Positions 51,552 through 59,270 of a DNA stretch of 64,000 bases are shown here, piece by piece (the stretch's first letter is position 1; each line of letters starts with the position of its first letter). The stretch lies in the NCBI GenBank assembly GCA_963730165.1, contig CAVSQS010000003.1, positions 62,001-126,000 of the forward strand, given 5' to 3'. This stretch comes from DASSQJ01 sp963730165 (GTDB taxonomy: Bacteria; Actinomycetota; Actinomycetes; Actinomycetales; Dermatophilaceae). The notes beneath the pieces are model-generated. The model worked only from the letters and a program-made list of their open reading frames with translations, had not been told where the DNA came from and made no database searches. The position numbers and the translations under genes are program-made.

Positions 51552-51627
51552 TCGAACGTGGCCCTGGCGGCCTCGGGGAGTGACGCAGATGACCTCCGCA
51601 GGGCACGCCGCAGTCGGTGTGCTGGCC

Positions 51628-51633
51628 TACCGT
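51628..51633 (+). promoter_or_regulatory. -10 TACCGT deciding the murI start
   Basis: TACCGT is six bases before the GTG at 51640. It lies inside the longer in-frame ORF from ATG 51580, so that start is unlikely. Confidence 0.5.
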
Positions 51634-51639
51634 GGTCCG

Positions 51640-52467
51640 GTGACCGACTCTCCGATCGGGGTCTTCGACTCCGGCTACGGCGGCCTGACCGTCATGCGGG
51701 CCATCCTCGACCAGCTACCCCACGAGTCGGTCGCCTACTTCGGTGACACTGCCCGCGCCCCCTACGGCCCCCGCCCGATCGCCGAGACACGCGAGTTCGC
51801 CCTCCAGTGCCTCGACCGGCTCGTCGACCACGGCGTCAAGCTGCTCGTCATCGCGTGCAACACGGCCAGTGCGGCGGTCCTCCACGACGCTCGGGAGCGC
51901 TACGACGTGCCGGTCGTCGAGGTCATCCGACCGGCTGTGCGGCGGGCCGCGGCCGCCACCCGCAACCACAGGGTCGCCGTCATCTCGACGACGGGCACCC
52001 ACCAGTCGGGGGCCTACCTCGATGCCTTCGCTGCCGCGCCGCACCTGGACGTCACGAGCACGCCGTGTCCTCGGTTCGTCGAGTTCGTCGAGGCGGGCGT
52101 CACGGGCGGTCCCGAGCTCGTCGGTGTGGCCCACGAGTACCTGGACCCCCTGCGGGACCGCGACGTCGACACCGTCGTCCTCGGGTGCACGCACTACCCG
52201 CTCCTCACCGGTGTCATCTCCTACGTCATGGGGGAGGAGGTCACCCTCGTCTCCTCGGCCGAGGAGACGGCCAAGGACGTCTACCGGGTGCTGGCAGACC
52301 GCGGGCTGCTCCGACCGGACGACCTGCCACCTCCCGCGCACGGCTTCACGACCACCGGCGACCCCGAGGAGTTCCGCCGACTCGCCTCTCGGTTCCTCGG
52401 CGTCGGCTCGCACGTCGGCCCGGTCTTCCCGGCGCCCCCGATGGCCATCACGGGGGTGATGGCGTGA
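51640..52467 (+). CDS. murI: glutamate racemase
   Basis: This cofactor-independent racemase makes D-glutamate for peptidoglycan. It has 275 residues. The N-terminus is SPIGVFDSGYGGLTVMRAIL. The two catalytic cysteines lie in VIACNTASAAVL and VLGCTHYPLLTGV. AYFGDTARAPYG and STTGTHQSG complete the family pattern. It heads the murI - MBL phosphodiesterase - rph - rdgB order also seen in mycobacteria (Rv1338-Rv1341). The stop overlaps the next GTG by four bases. Confidence 0.97.
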   Translation: MTDSPIGVFDSGYGGLTVMRAILDQLPHESVAYFGDTARAPYGPRPIAETREFALQCLDRLVDHGVKLLVIACNTASAAVLHDARERYDVPVVEVIRPAVRRAAAATRNHRVAVISTTGTHQSGAYLDAFAAAPHLDVTSTPCPRFVEFVEAGVTGGPELVGVAHEYLDPLRDRDVDTVVLGCTHYPLLTGVISYVMGEEVTLVSSAEETAKDVYRVLADRGLLRPDDLPPPAHGFTTTGDPEEFRRLASRFLGVGSHVGPVFPAPPMAITGVMA

Positions 52468-53741
52468 AGCTCACCGTCGTCGGCTGCTCCGGCTCGTTCT
52501 CGGGCCCGGACTCGCCCGCGTCGAGCTACCTCGTCCGCACCCACCACGCGGGTCGCACGTGGTCGATCCTCCTCGACCTCGGGAGCGGGGCGCTCGGCGC
52601 CCTGCAGCGCCACCTCGACCCGGTCCGGGACCTCGACGCAGTCTTCCTCAGCCACCTCCACCCCGACCACTGCGTGGACATGCTCGGGCTCTACGTGATG
52701 CGCCGCTACCGGCCGGACGACCCCCCCGAGCGGCGACTCGCGGTCCACGGGCCGGAGGGGACGCTGGCCCGCCTGGAGCTGATGTACCACGGTCTCGAGG
52801 ACGGAGGGATGGGGCGCGAGTACGACGTGCACGCCGTGCGCGACGCCGTCCCCGTCCGGGTCGGCCCCTTCACCGTCACGCCGCACGCCGTGAACCACCC
52901 CGTCGAGGCCTTCGGCTACCGCGTCGAGGCGGACGACGAGGTCCTCGCCTTCACCGGTGACACCGACGACTGTCCCGGGCTCGACGCCCTCCTCGCGGGC
53001 GCCGACATCGCGCTGACGGACAGCGCGTTCGTCGACGGGAGGGACACCACTCGCGGCATCCACCTCACCGCCTCGAGAGCGGCGGCTGCGGCGGTCCGTG
53101 CCGGGGACGTGCGACGGCTGCTGCTCACCCACCTGCCGTCGTGGAACGACCCCGAGACCTGCCGTGCCCAGGCGGCCCAGGTGTGGCCGGGCGAGGTCGA
53201 GGTCGCCGTCGCGGGCCGGACCTACGAGGTCGGGGACCTGCCCGGCGTCGGGGGTGTCGACGTCGACGTCGCGGCGGGCCGTCAGATGTGGCGCGACTAC
53301 CTCGCCGCCAACCCGGGCCTCCCCCCGGAGGGTGACCCGATGGTGGAGCACTTCGGCGACAGCCCACAGCTCGCCGACGAGCTGATCGCCTTCGTCGTCG
53401 ACGGGCCGAAGCGGGCAACCGCTGGACTCGTCGCCACCTATGCGACCCAGGGAGAGCCGCTTCCACGGGTCGGCGGTCACTGGGTCGCGTGCGACGGAGC
53501 AGGCAAGCCACGAGTGGTGCTGCGGACGACCGAGCTGCGGGTCGGGCCACTCTCCAGCGTGGACGAACGGTTCGCCTGGGACGAGGGGGAGTACGACCGG
53601 ACCCTGGAGACCTGGCTGGCCGGCCACCGGCGCTACTTCCGGAGGGAGTGCGAAGGACTCGGCATCGAGTTCTCCGACGACCTCGAGGTCTGCTTCGAGC
53701 GGTTCCGCGTCGTGTGGCCCACGGAGCTCGCCGACGAGTGA
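52464..53741 (+). CDS. MBL-fold phosphodiesterase (Rv1339-like) fused to an ASCH domain
   Basis: This is a 425-residue fusion in one unbroken frame. Residues 1-255 are a metallo-beta-lactamase fold (KLTVVGCSGSFSGPDSPASS, FLSHLHPDHCVDMLGLYVMR, GYRVEADDEVLAFTGDTDDC, LLTHLPSWNDPE), corresponding to the Rv1339 family, whose mycobacterial member is an atypical cAMP phosphodiesterase. After a linker rich in Gly, Val and Asp, residues 275-425 form an ASCH (PUA-like) domain: RQMWRDYLAANPGLPPEGDP, VEHFGDSPQLADELIAFVVD, GPKRATAGLVATYATQG, and YFRRECEGLGIEFSDDLEVC. These domains are normally separate proteins. The frame crosses the junction without a stop or a second start. Coupled to murI by GTGA. Confidence 0.92.
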   Translation: MKLTVVGCSGSFSGPDSPASSYLVRTHHAGRTWSILLDLGSGALGALQRHLDPVRDLDAVFLSHLHPDHCVDMLGLYVMRRYRPDDPPERRLAVHGPEGTLARLELMYHGLEDGGMGREYDVHAVRDAVPVRVGPFTVTPHAVNHPVEAFGYRVEADDEVLAFTGDTDDCPGLDALLAGADIALTDSAFVDGRDTTRGIHLTASRAAAAAVRAGDVRRLLLTHLPSWNDPETCRAQAAQVWPGEVEVAVAGRTYEVGDLPGVGGVDVDVAAGRQMWRDYLAANPGLPPEGDPMVEHFGDSPQLADELIAFVVDGPKRATAGLVATYATQGEPLPRVGGHWVACDGAGKPRVVLRTTELRVGPLSSVDERFAWDEGEYDRTLETWLAGHRRYFRRECEGLGIEFSDDLEVCFERFRVVWPTELADE

Positions 53742-53746
53742 CCCCT

Positions 53747-53752
53747 TAGCCT
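53747..53752 (+). promoter_or_regulatory. -10 TAGCCT of leaderless rph
   Basis: TAGCCT lies seven bases before the ATG at 53760, in the 18-base gap after the MBL-ASCH gene. It allows rph-rdgB to be transcribed independently. Confidence 0.5.
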
Positions 53753-53759
53753 TGCGGCC

Positions 53760-54518
53760 ATGCCCGAGATGACCACACGCCATGACGGACGAGCTCCCGA
53801 CCAGCTGCGCGAGGTCCGGCTGACCCGTAACTGGCTCGACCACGCCGAGGGCAGCGTCCTCGTCGAGTTCGGCCGGACCCGGGTGCTCTGTGCCGCCTCC
53901 TTCACCGAGGGGGTGCCCCGCTGGCTCAAGGGGAAGGGCACCGGGTGGGTCACGGCCGAGTACGAGATGCTTCCCCGGTCGACCAACACGCGCAGCGACC
54001 GTGAGTCCCGTCGCGGGAAGGTCGGCGGCCGAACCCACGAGATCTCCCGCCTCGTCGGGCGCAGCCTGCGGGCCGTCATCGACACGAAGGCGCTCGGCGA
54101 GAACACCGTCGTCCTCGACTGCGACGTCCTGCAGGCCGACGGCGGCACCCGCACGGCGGCCATCACCGGCGCGTGGGTGGCCCTCGCCGACGCGGTCTCC
54201 GACGCGAAGGAGCGGGGCCTGCTCCCCCCCGGAGCAGAACCCCTCAGGGGCTCTGTCGCGGCCGTGAGCGTCGGGGTCGTGGCCGGCGTGCCGGTGCTCG
54301 ACCTCGACTACCCCGAGGACTCGACCGCCGAGACCGACATGAACGTCGTCATGACCGGCGACGGTCGGTTCGTCGAGGTCCAGGGCACCGCAGAGGGCGA
54401 GCCCTTCGACCGTGACCTCCTCGGCTCCCTCCTCGACCTGGCGACAGCAGGCTGCGCCGAGCTGACGAGCATGCAGCGGGCCGCCCTCGACGCGCCCGCC
54501 CGGGAGCGGCTGCGGTGA
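53760..54518 (+). CDS. rph: ribonuclease PH
   Basis: This phosphorolytic 3'-5' exoribonuclease trims tRNA and other RNA 3' ends. It has 252 residues. Signatures are LREVRLTRNWLDHAEGSVLV, GWVTAEYEMLPRSTNTRSDR, GGRTHEISRLVGRSLRAVID with phosphate-binding arginines, and DCDVLQADGGTRTAAITGAW with catalytic aspartate. The C-terminus is LDAPARERLR. Its stop overlaps the rdgB GTG by four bases. Confidence 0.97.
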   Translation: MPEMTTRHDGRAPDQLREVRLTRNWLDHAEGSVLVEFGRTRVLCAASFTEGVPRWLKGKGTGWVTAEYEMLPRSTNTRSDRESRRGKVGGRTHEISRLVGRSLRAVIDTKALGENTVVLDCDVLQADGGTRTAAITGAWVALADAVSDAKERGLLPPGAEPLRGSVAAVSVGVVAGVPVLDLDYPEDSTAETDMNVVMTGDGRFVEVQGTAEGEPFDRDLLGSLLDLATAGCAELTSMQRAALDAPARERLR

Positions 54519-55150
54519 CCCGACGACTCGTCCTCGCCACCCGGAACGAGCACAAGGTCCACGAGCTGCGCCAGATCCTCGCCGACCTCGTCGACGAGCT
54601 CGGCCTCGACGTGGTCGGGGCCGCGGACGTGGAGGGTGCCCCCGAGGTCCCGGAGACCGAGGTGACGTTCGTGGGGAACGCGACGCTCAAGGCGGTGGCG
54701 CTCGCCCGGGCCACCGGACTGCCGTCGGTCGCCGACGACTCCGGGTTGGCGGTCGAGGTCCTCGGCGGGTCCCCGGGGGTGTTCTCGGCGATGTGGTCGG
54801 GCTCGTGCGCCGGCCCCGGAGCGAGCCGCGCCGACGTCGACCGGGCCAACCTCAGGCTGCTGCTGGAGCAGGTCGCCGACGTGCCCGACGAGCACCGGCG
54901 CGCCGCATTCGTGTGCGCCGCCGTGCTCGCAATGCCGGACGGTCGGGTCGAGGCCGTGGAGGGACGGGTCAGCGGCCGCCTCACCCGCGAGCCGCGAGGC
55001 AGCAACGGCTTCGGCTACGACCCGGTGTTCGTCCCCGACGGCGGGACGCGGACCCTCGCCGAGCACAGCGACGAGGAGAAGAACGCGATCTCCCACCGCG
55101 GGAACGCATTCCGTGCCCTCTCGCCCGTGGTCATGCGACTTCTGGCGTGA
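54515..55150 (+). CDS. rdgB: non-canonical purine NTP pyrophosphatase (ITPase/RdgB)
   Basis: This enzyme hydrolyses dITP, XTP and similar nucleotides to keep them out of DNA and RNA. It has 211 residues. LVLATRNEHKVHELRQILAD is the substrate entry motif; SVADDSGLAVEVLGGSPGVF is the metal site; FGYDPVFVPDGGTRTLAE and ISHRGNAFRAL complete the pocket. An insertion around WSGSCAGPGASRADVDRANL is common in actinobacterial members. It is coupled to rph by GTGA. Confidence 0.95.
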   Translation: MTRRLVLATRNEHKVHELRQILADLVDELGLDVVGAADVEGAPEVPETEVTFVGNATLKAVALARATGLPSVADDSGLAVEVLGGSPGVFSAMWSGSCAGPGASRADVDRANLRLLLEQVADVPDEHRRAAFVCAAVLAMPDGRVEAVEGRVSGRLTREPRGSNGFGYDPVFVPDGGTRTLAEHSDEEKNAISHRGNAFRALSPVVMRLLA

Positions 55151-55188
55151 ACCCGCGGACGGAACGACTCCCCTAGGCTGGGCACACG

Positions 55189-55270
55189 CGCAAGTGGCGG
55201 AACTGGCAGACGCGCCAGGTTTAGGTCCTGGTGCCTTCGGGTGTGCGGGTTCGAGTCCCGCCTTGCGCAC
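55189..55270 (+). tRNA. tRNA-Leu (anticodon TAG)
   Basis: Acceptor GCGCAAG pairs with CTTGCGC. The anticodon loop TTTAGGT sits on a CCAGG/CCTGG stem. A variable arm of class II length (GTGCCTTCGGGTGTG) and T arm GCGGGTTCGAGTCCCGC follow. CCA is not encoded. TAGGCT at 55175-55180 is the likely -10. Confidence 0.95.
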
Positions 55271-55357
55271 GAGAAGCCGCGTGGGACCTCCTGCTGCTTG
55301 CGGCCGCGGCACTCACGGTAGGTTTGCGGCCAGTACCGCCACAACGAGGAGGATGCC

Positions 55358-55828
55358 GTGGCTGACCGGCTCGAGCCGGGCGACACCGCCCCCGACTTCA
55401 CGCTGCCCGACGACACCGGCACGCAGGTCACCCTGAGCGACCTGCGTGGCCGGAAGGTGATCGTCTACTTCTATCCCGCCGCCATGACGCCGGGGTGCAC
55501 GACACAGGCGTGCGACTTCAGCGAGTCCCTCGAGTCCCTCGAGCGCGACGGCTTCGCGGTGCTGGGCATCTCCCCGGACCCACCCGCCAAGCTCGCGAAG
55601 TTCCGCGAACGCGACCACCTGACCATCCCGCTGCTCTCGGACGCCGACAAGGCGGTCATGACCGCATGGGGCGCCTTCGGCGAGAAGAAGCTGTACGGCA
55701 AGACGGTCCAGGGCGTCATCCGCAGCACGGTCGTCGTCGACGAGGGGGGCACGGTGACCCACGCGTGGTACAACGTCAAGGCGACCGGGCACGTCGCGAA
55801 GCTCCGCCGAGACCTCGGACTCGAGTGA
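55358..55828 (+). CDS. bcp: thioredoxin-dependent peroxiredoxin, BCP/PrxQ type
   Basis: This 156-residue peroxidase reduces H2O2 and organic hydroperoxides. GDTAPDFTLPDDTGTQVTLS opens the fold. YFYPAAMTPGCTTQACDFSE holds the peroxidatic Cys (first) and the resolving Cys five residues on. LGISPDPPAKLAKFRERDHL and GVIRSTVVVDEGGTVTHAWY follow. The GTG start is preceded by an AGGAGG ribosome site. A -10-like TAGGTT lies at 55319-55324. The next gene follows after seven bases. Confidence 0.96.
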   Translation: MADRLEPGDTAPDFTLPDDTGTQVTLSDLRGRKVIVYFYPAAMTPGCTTQACDFSESLESLERDGFAVLGISPDPPAKLAKFRERDHLTIPLLSDADKAVMTAWGAFGEKKLYGKTVQGVIRSTVVVDEGGTVTHAWYNVKATGHVAKLRRDLGLE

Positions 55829-55835
55829 GGACCCC

Positions 55836-56120
55836 ATGAGCCAGACCAGCTCCGCCCCCACCCCGCCTCCGTCGATCCACGCCCTCGACGCCGAGCTCAC
55901 CGCCCGTCGCGAGCGCCTCGCCTCCACCATCGACGAGCTCGTCGAGCGGGCCAGCCCCAAGGCGATCCTCCAGCGCCAGACCGAGGCGGCCAGGACGCGG
56001 TTCGCCGACGTCGCGACGACCCCGGAGGGCGAGCTGCGGGTCGAGCGGCTCGCGGCGGTCGTCGCGGTGGTCGCCGTCGTCGGGGGCGTCCTGCTCTACC
56101 GGCGCCTGCGCCGCGGTTGA
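55836..56120 (+). CDS. DUF3618 membrane-anchored protein
   Basis: This 94-residue protein has a proline-rich start, then the DUF3618 helix (IHALDAELTARRERLASTID, ELVERASPKAILQRQTEAA). It ends with one transmembrane helix (LAAVVAVVAVVGGVLLYRRL) and a basic tail. Topology suggests a small cytoplasmic domain tethered to the membrane. DUF3618 is typical of actinobacteria, often near phage-shock or DUF948 genes. The function is unknown. Confidence 0.85.
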   Translation: MSQTSSAPTPPPSIHALDAELTARRERLASTIDELVERASPKAILQRQTEAARTRFADVATTPEGELRVERLAAVVAVVAVVGGVLLYRRLRRG

Positions 56121-56121
56121 C

Positions 56122-56463
56122 GTGCCGGGGGGCTCCAGGGAGACACGCAGCCGGCTCCCGATCCGGATGCTGCACGACCGCGTGCTCGTGAGCCTGGAGG
56201 GGGAGCAGGGCGAACGGCGCTCGGGCGGCGGCATCGTCATCCCGGCGACCGCCAGCGTCGGCAAGCGGCTCTCCTGGGGCGGTGTCGTCGCGACCGGCCC
56301 CTCCGTGCGTCAGGTCGAGGTCGGCGACCGCGTGCTGTTCGACCCCGAGGACCGTGCCGAGGTCGAGATCGGCGCCAAGGACTACGTGCTGCTGCGCGAA
56401 CGCGACATCCACGCCGTCGCCGCCTCGCGGGTGCAGGAAGGCAGCACCGGCCTCTACCTCTGA
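56122..56463 (+). CDS. GroES-like co-chaperonin paralogue
   Basis: This 113-residue protein has a chaperonin-10 fold: IRMLHDRVLVSLEGEQGERR, SGGGIVIPATASVGKRLSWG, GVVATGPSVRQVEVGDRVLF and a C-terminal YVLLRERDIHAVAA. The mobile-loop region is present, but its hydrophobic tripeptide differs from that of standard GroES (IVIPATA resembles it). No groEL is adjacent, so this is probably a paralogue rather than the main groES. The GTG start is one base after the DUF3618 stop. Confidence 0.82.
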   Translation: MPGGSRETRSRLPIRMLHDRVLVSLEGEQGERRSGGGIVIPATASVGKRLSWGGVVATGPSVRQVEVGDRVLFDPEDRAEVEIGAKDYVLLRERDIHAVAASRVQEGSTGLYL

Positions 56464-56475
56464 GTGGGGCCGGCC

Positions 56476-57423
56476 TCAGACCGCCGTGTCGTCCGAGACC
56501 GCCGAGATCCGTCGACCCGCCACGTGCCCGGACTCGACGAGGAGGGCGACCGCCTGACGCGCGACGGTGTGCGGCAGGTGGTCCAGCGAGCGGTCGACGA
56601 GTCCCGACACGCGGCTGAGTGAGGGCTCGTCGAGGAGGCGCCCCGCAGTGCGAACTGCCAGCCCCCACGCACCCCGCGGCCGGTCCGACGGCAGGACGTC
56701 GGGCCCGAACTTGTCGTCGAAGAGCCGTTTGGCGGCCCCGCTGTAGAAGGCGCGTGCCGTTCGCGACCGGGTCGTGGTCGCGCCCAGTCTGTGGGTCGTC
56801 TCGAGGGCGGGGTCGAGGACCACGCCTCGGCCGCTTCGATGCAGTCGGTAGCCCCAGTCGACGTCCTCCCACCCGTAGGCGCGGTAGCGCGTGTCGTAGG
56901 GGCCGACCTCGTCGTACACCTCTCGCGTCACCGAGGCGTTCCCGGCCCAGTAGCGCCACCACGTCGCCGGGTCGTCAGCGTAGGCCTGCTCGCGAAAGAG
57001 CCGGTCCGCCCGGCGCCCGTAGGCACCGGCATAGGCCGTGTCGGGGAAGACGTTGCGGTAGAGGCCCACCACGCCCACGTCACGGCCCCGGTGGGCGGCC
57101 AGGTGGTTCGCGACGAACTGCGGCCCGGGCTCGAGGTCGTCGTCGCACCGGATGAGGACCTCCCCGGTGGCCCGGCCGAAGCCGGCATTCAGGGCAGCCG
57201 ACCGTCCGCGGTTCTCGGGTAGCACCTCGAGGACGAGGCGTGGACCGCCGCCGGCGCGCGTCGTGAGCAGCTCTGCGGAGCCGTCGACGTCACCGTCGAC
57301 GACGACGACGACCTCGATCCCCGGCTCCGTCTGGGCCTGGAGAAGGTCGAGCACGCGGGGGAGGCGTCGGGCTCCCCCTCGGGAGGGCACGACGACGGAG
57401 GCGCGAGGCCGCGGTTGCTCCAT
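56476..57423 (-). CDS. GT2-family glycosyltransferase
   Basis: This 315-residue GT-A transferase has ASVVVPSRGGARRLPRVLDL, IEVVVVVDGDVDGSAELLTT, RSAALNAGFGRATGEVLIRC, DDDLEPGPQFVANHLAAH (metal site) and YRAYGWEDVDWGYRLHRSGR with the catalytic ED pair. It is detached from the main polysaccharide block by 5 kb and is convergent with the GroES-like gene (12-base gap). The sugar is unknown. Confidence 0.9.
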   Translation of the reverse strand: MEQPRPRASVVVPSRGGARRLPRVLDLLQAQTEPGIEVVVVVDGDVDGSAELLTTRAGGGPRLVLEVLPENRGRSAALNAGFGRATGEVLIRCDDDLEPGPQFVANHLAAHRGRDVGVVGLYRNVFPDTAYAGAYGRRADRLFREQAYADDPATWWRYWAGNASVTREVYDEVGPYDTRYRAYGWEDVDWGYRLHRSGRGVVLDPALETTHRLGATTTRSRTARAFYSGAAKRLFDDKFGPDVLPSDRPRGAWGLAVRTAGRLLDEPSLSRVSGLVDRSLDHLPHTVARQAVALLVESGHVAGRRISAVSDDTAV

Positions 57424-57455
57424 GGTCCCCTCCGCGCAACGGTCCGGATACGGGA

Positions 57456-57480
57456 GAGGCTCCCCGGTGCGGGGAGCCTC
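57456..57480 (-). terminator. hairpin terminator downstream of tRNA-Lys
   Basis: Perfect 11-bp arms (57456-57466 and 57470-57480) flank a 3-base loop, 18 bases past the tRNA-Lys 3' end in the direction of its transcription. Confidence 0.8.
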
Positions 57481-57498
57481 GTGCTGGGTGAGCGGTGG

Positions 57499-57571
<73 letters not shown>

Positions 57572-57623
57572 GCGGAGGGAGACGTTAGCAGCCCCACGGG
57601 CCCGCCGTGAAATCGGCGGGACC

Positions 57624-58256
57624 CTACTCCGAGGGCTCGTCGTCGGGCGACCGGCGCGGGCGTGCGAGGAGGATTCCGCCGGCGAGCAGGACGAGCACGA
57701 CGAGCCCGATGAGGGTGGGCACCAGCCACCCGGGCGTCCCCTCCGACGAGGTCGCCGTCGGCTCGATCGACGGGCTCGGTGACGGGGTGGAGACGGCGGG
57801 GGGACTGGTCGATGTCGCCTCTGCCGAGGGAGTGGCCGGCGTACTGGCCGACGGCGACGGCGAGCCACTCGGCCCCTGCGTCGTCGTGAAGGAGAACGTG
57901 CCCGACACCGGGTGCCCGTCGACACTGACGACGCGGTAGACCACGGTGTGCTCACCCGCGGGGAGGTCGGCGGCGAGCGGCTGGGTCACGGTCCCCCGGT
58001 CGACCTCCACCGGGCCGTCGGTCTCGTCCCCCTGCGGCCCCTCCACCGTGACCTGGACGAACTGCTGGTTGACGTCCTCGCTGAAGGTCAGGGTCACCTG
58101 CTCGAGCGTGTCGAGGGTGGCGCCGTCCGCGGGATCGGTCGAGACCAGCTGCGCGTGGGCGGCCAGGCCGCTCGTCGAGGCCGCCGCCGGCACCGACCAC
58201 GACACGACGCCGACGAGGCAGGCAAGAACGGCGAGGGCGGCGCGAAGGGGTCGCAT
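57624..58256 (-). CDS. exported CopC-domain protein with C-terminal membrane anchor
   Basis: The 210-residue protein has a Sec signal (RPLRAALAVLACLVGVVSWS) with cleavage near AAAS. A CopC-like beta sandwich follows (HAQLVSTDPADGATLDTLEQ, VTLTFSEDVNQQFVQVTVEG, GEHTVVYRVVSVDGHPVSGT). A Ser/Pro/Thr linker of about 45 residues leads to one membrane helix (WLVPTLIGLVVLVLLAGGIL). CopC proteins bind Cu(II) in the periplasm or outside the cell. An N-terminal His just after the signal (AAHAQ) and the late SVDGHPVSG His fit a copper site. There is no CopD fusion. The ATG at 58256 was preferred. Confidence 0.88.
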   Translation of the reverse strand: MRPLRAALAVLACLVGVVSWSVPAAASTSGLAAHAQLVSTDPADGATLDTLEQVTLTFSEDVNQQFVQVTVEGPQGDETDGPVEVDRGTVTQPLAADLPAGEHTVVYRVVSVDGHPVSGTFSFTTTQGPSGSPSPSASTPATPSAEATSTSPPAVSTPSPSPSIEPTATSSEGTPGWLVPTLIGLVVLVLLAGGILLARPRRSPDDEPSE

Positions 58257-58320
58257 GCGCCCCATCGTTTCAGACGTGCGGTGCTCCCCGGGCGGCCCCC
58301 CGTCGGCCGGTTCCCGACGC

Positions 58321-58354
58321 AGCACTCCCCGGACGGGAGGGCCCGGGGAGTGCT
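58321..58354 (-). terminator. hairpin terminator downstream of tRNA-His
   Basis: Perfect 12-bp arms (58321-58332 and 58343-58354) lie 10 bases past the tRNA-His 3' end. Confidence 0.8.
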
Positions 58355-58364
58355 CGACGGGGTG

Positions 58365-58441
58365 TGGGGTGAGTGACGGGACTTGAACCCGCGGCCCCCT
58401 GGACCACAACCAGGTGCTCTACCAGCTGAGCTACACCCACC
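58365..58441 (-). tRNA. tRNA-His (anticodon GTG)
   Basis: On the minus strand the gene begins with the extra G(-1) and acceptor GTGGGTG, pairing with CACTCAC and discriminator C. The anticodon loop TTGTGGT carries GTG. T arm GCGGGTTCAAGTCCCGT. The 3' CCA is encoded here (58365-58367), unlike in the Leu and Lys genes nearby. Confidence 0.95.
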
Positions 58442-58501
58442 ACGGCGGGCGCATGCCATCACGAGGATGCCGTGCGCCCGCAGCGCGGACCATCGTACCC
58501 G

Positions 58502-59200
58502 CTACGAGGGGGTGCTTCCGACCGCCTCCCCGTCGCCGTCTGCTCCGCCCCCCTCCTCCCCGGGACGCTCGCCGGGGTGGTCGACGACGTGCCGGGCCGC
58601 GATCGTGCGAAGCTCCTCGCTCGAGCGTCCGGGGCGGTCGACGAAGACCGCCTCCCGGTAGTAGCGGAGCTCGGCGATGGACTCGCGGATGTCGGCGAGC
58701 GCCCGGTGCCCGCCGTTCTTGGTGGGAGCGGCGAAGTAGGCGCGCGGGTACCACCGGCGCGAGAGCTCCTTGATCGACGAGACGTCGATGATCCGGTAGT
58801 GCAGGTGCGCCTCGAGCGTGGGCATGTCTCGGGCGAGGAACGCGCGGTCGGTGGCGACGGTGTTGCCGCCCAACGGCGCCTTCCCGGGCTCGGGCACCCA
58901 CGCGCGGACGTACTCCATCACCCGCTCCTGGGCCTCCTCGAGGCTGACGCCTCCGGCGAGCTCCTCGAGCAGCCCGGACGTCGTGTGCATGTCACGCACG
59001 AAGTCGCTCATCTGCTCGAGCGCGTCCGCCGGCGGCCGGATGACGACGTCGACGCCCTCCCCGAGGACGGTCAGCTCGAAGTCCGTGACGAGGGCGGCGA
59101 CCTCAACCAGCGCATCGTGCTCGAGCGAGAGCCCGGTCATCTCGCAGTCGATCCACACGATGCGGTCGTTGAGGGCGCGGTCGCTGGGGGCACTGGGCAT
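58502..59200 (-). CDS. orn: oligoribonuclease
   Basis: This DEDDh 3'-5' exonuclease degrades two-to-five-nucleotide RNAs, including pGpG. It has 232 residues. IVWIDCEMTGLSLEHDALVE carries the D/E pair, MSDFVRDMHTTSGL and LGGNTVATDRAFLARDMPTL carry the next aspartate, and NGGHRALADIRESIAELRYY carries the last D and the His. The tail after residue 205 is acidic and disordered. A start at 59200 is favoured over the in-frame ATG at 59209, because TAGCAT lies seven bases before it and overlaps the earlier ATG. The PrsW gene is divergent. Confidence 0.96.
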   Translation of the reverse strand: MPSAPSDRALNDRIVWIDCEMTGLSLEHDALVEVAALVTDFELTVLGEGVDVVIRPPADALEQMSDFVRDMHTTSGLLEELAGGVSLEEAQERVMEYVRAWVPEPGKAPLGGNTVATDRAFLARDMPTLEAHLHYRIIDVSSIKELSRRWYPRAYFAAPTKNGGHRALADIRESIAELRYYREAVFVDRPGRSSEELRTIAARHVVDHPGERPGEEGGGADGDGEAVGSTPS

Positions 59201-59207
59201 GGCCGCC

Positions 59208-59213
59208 ATGCTA
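59208..59213 (-). promoter_or_regulatory. -10 TAGCAT deciding the orn start
   Basis: TAGCAT on the minus strand is seven bases before the ATG at 59200; the alternative ATG at 59209 lies within it. Confidence 0.5.
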
Positions 59214-59256
59214 GGCGGGCCCACCGTGAGGCGGCTCCGCTTCCGGCACGTGCGAC

Positions 59257-59262
59257 TAGGGT
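59257..59262 (+). promoter_or_regulatory. -10 TAGGGT of the leaderless PrsW gene
   Basis: TAGGGT lies eight bases before the ATG at 59271. Only 44 bases separate it from the divergent orn -10. Confidence 0.5.
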
Positions 59263-59270
59263 CACCGGGC

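Noticed and set aside
56122..56463. The main groES of the cell
   Set aside because: No groEL is adjacent and the mobile loop differs, so it is annotated only as a GroES-like paralogue.
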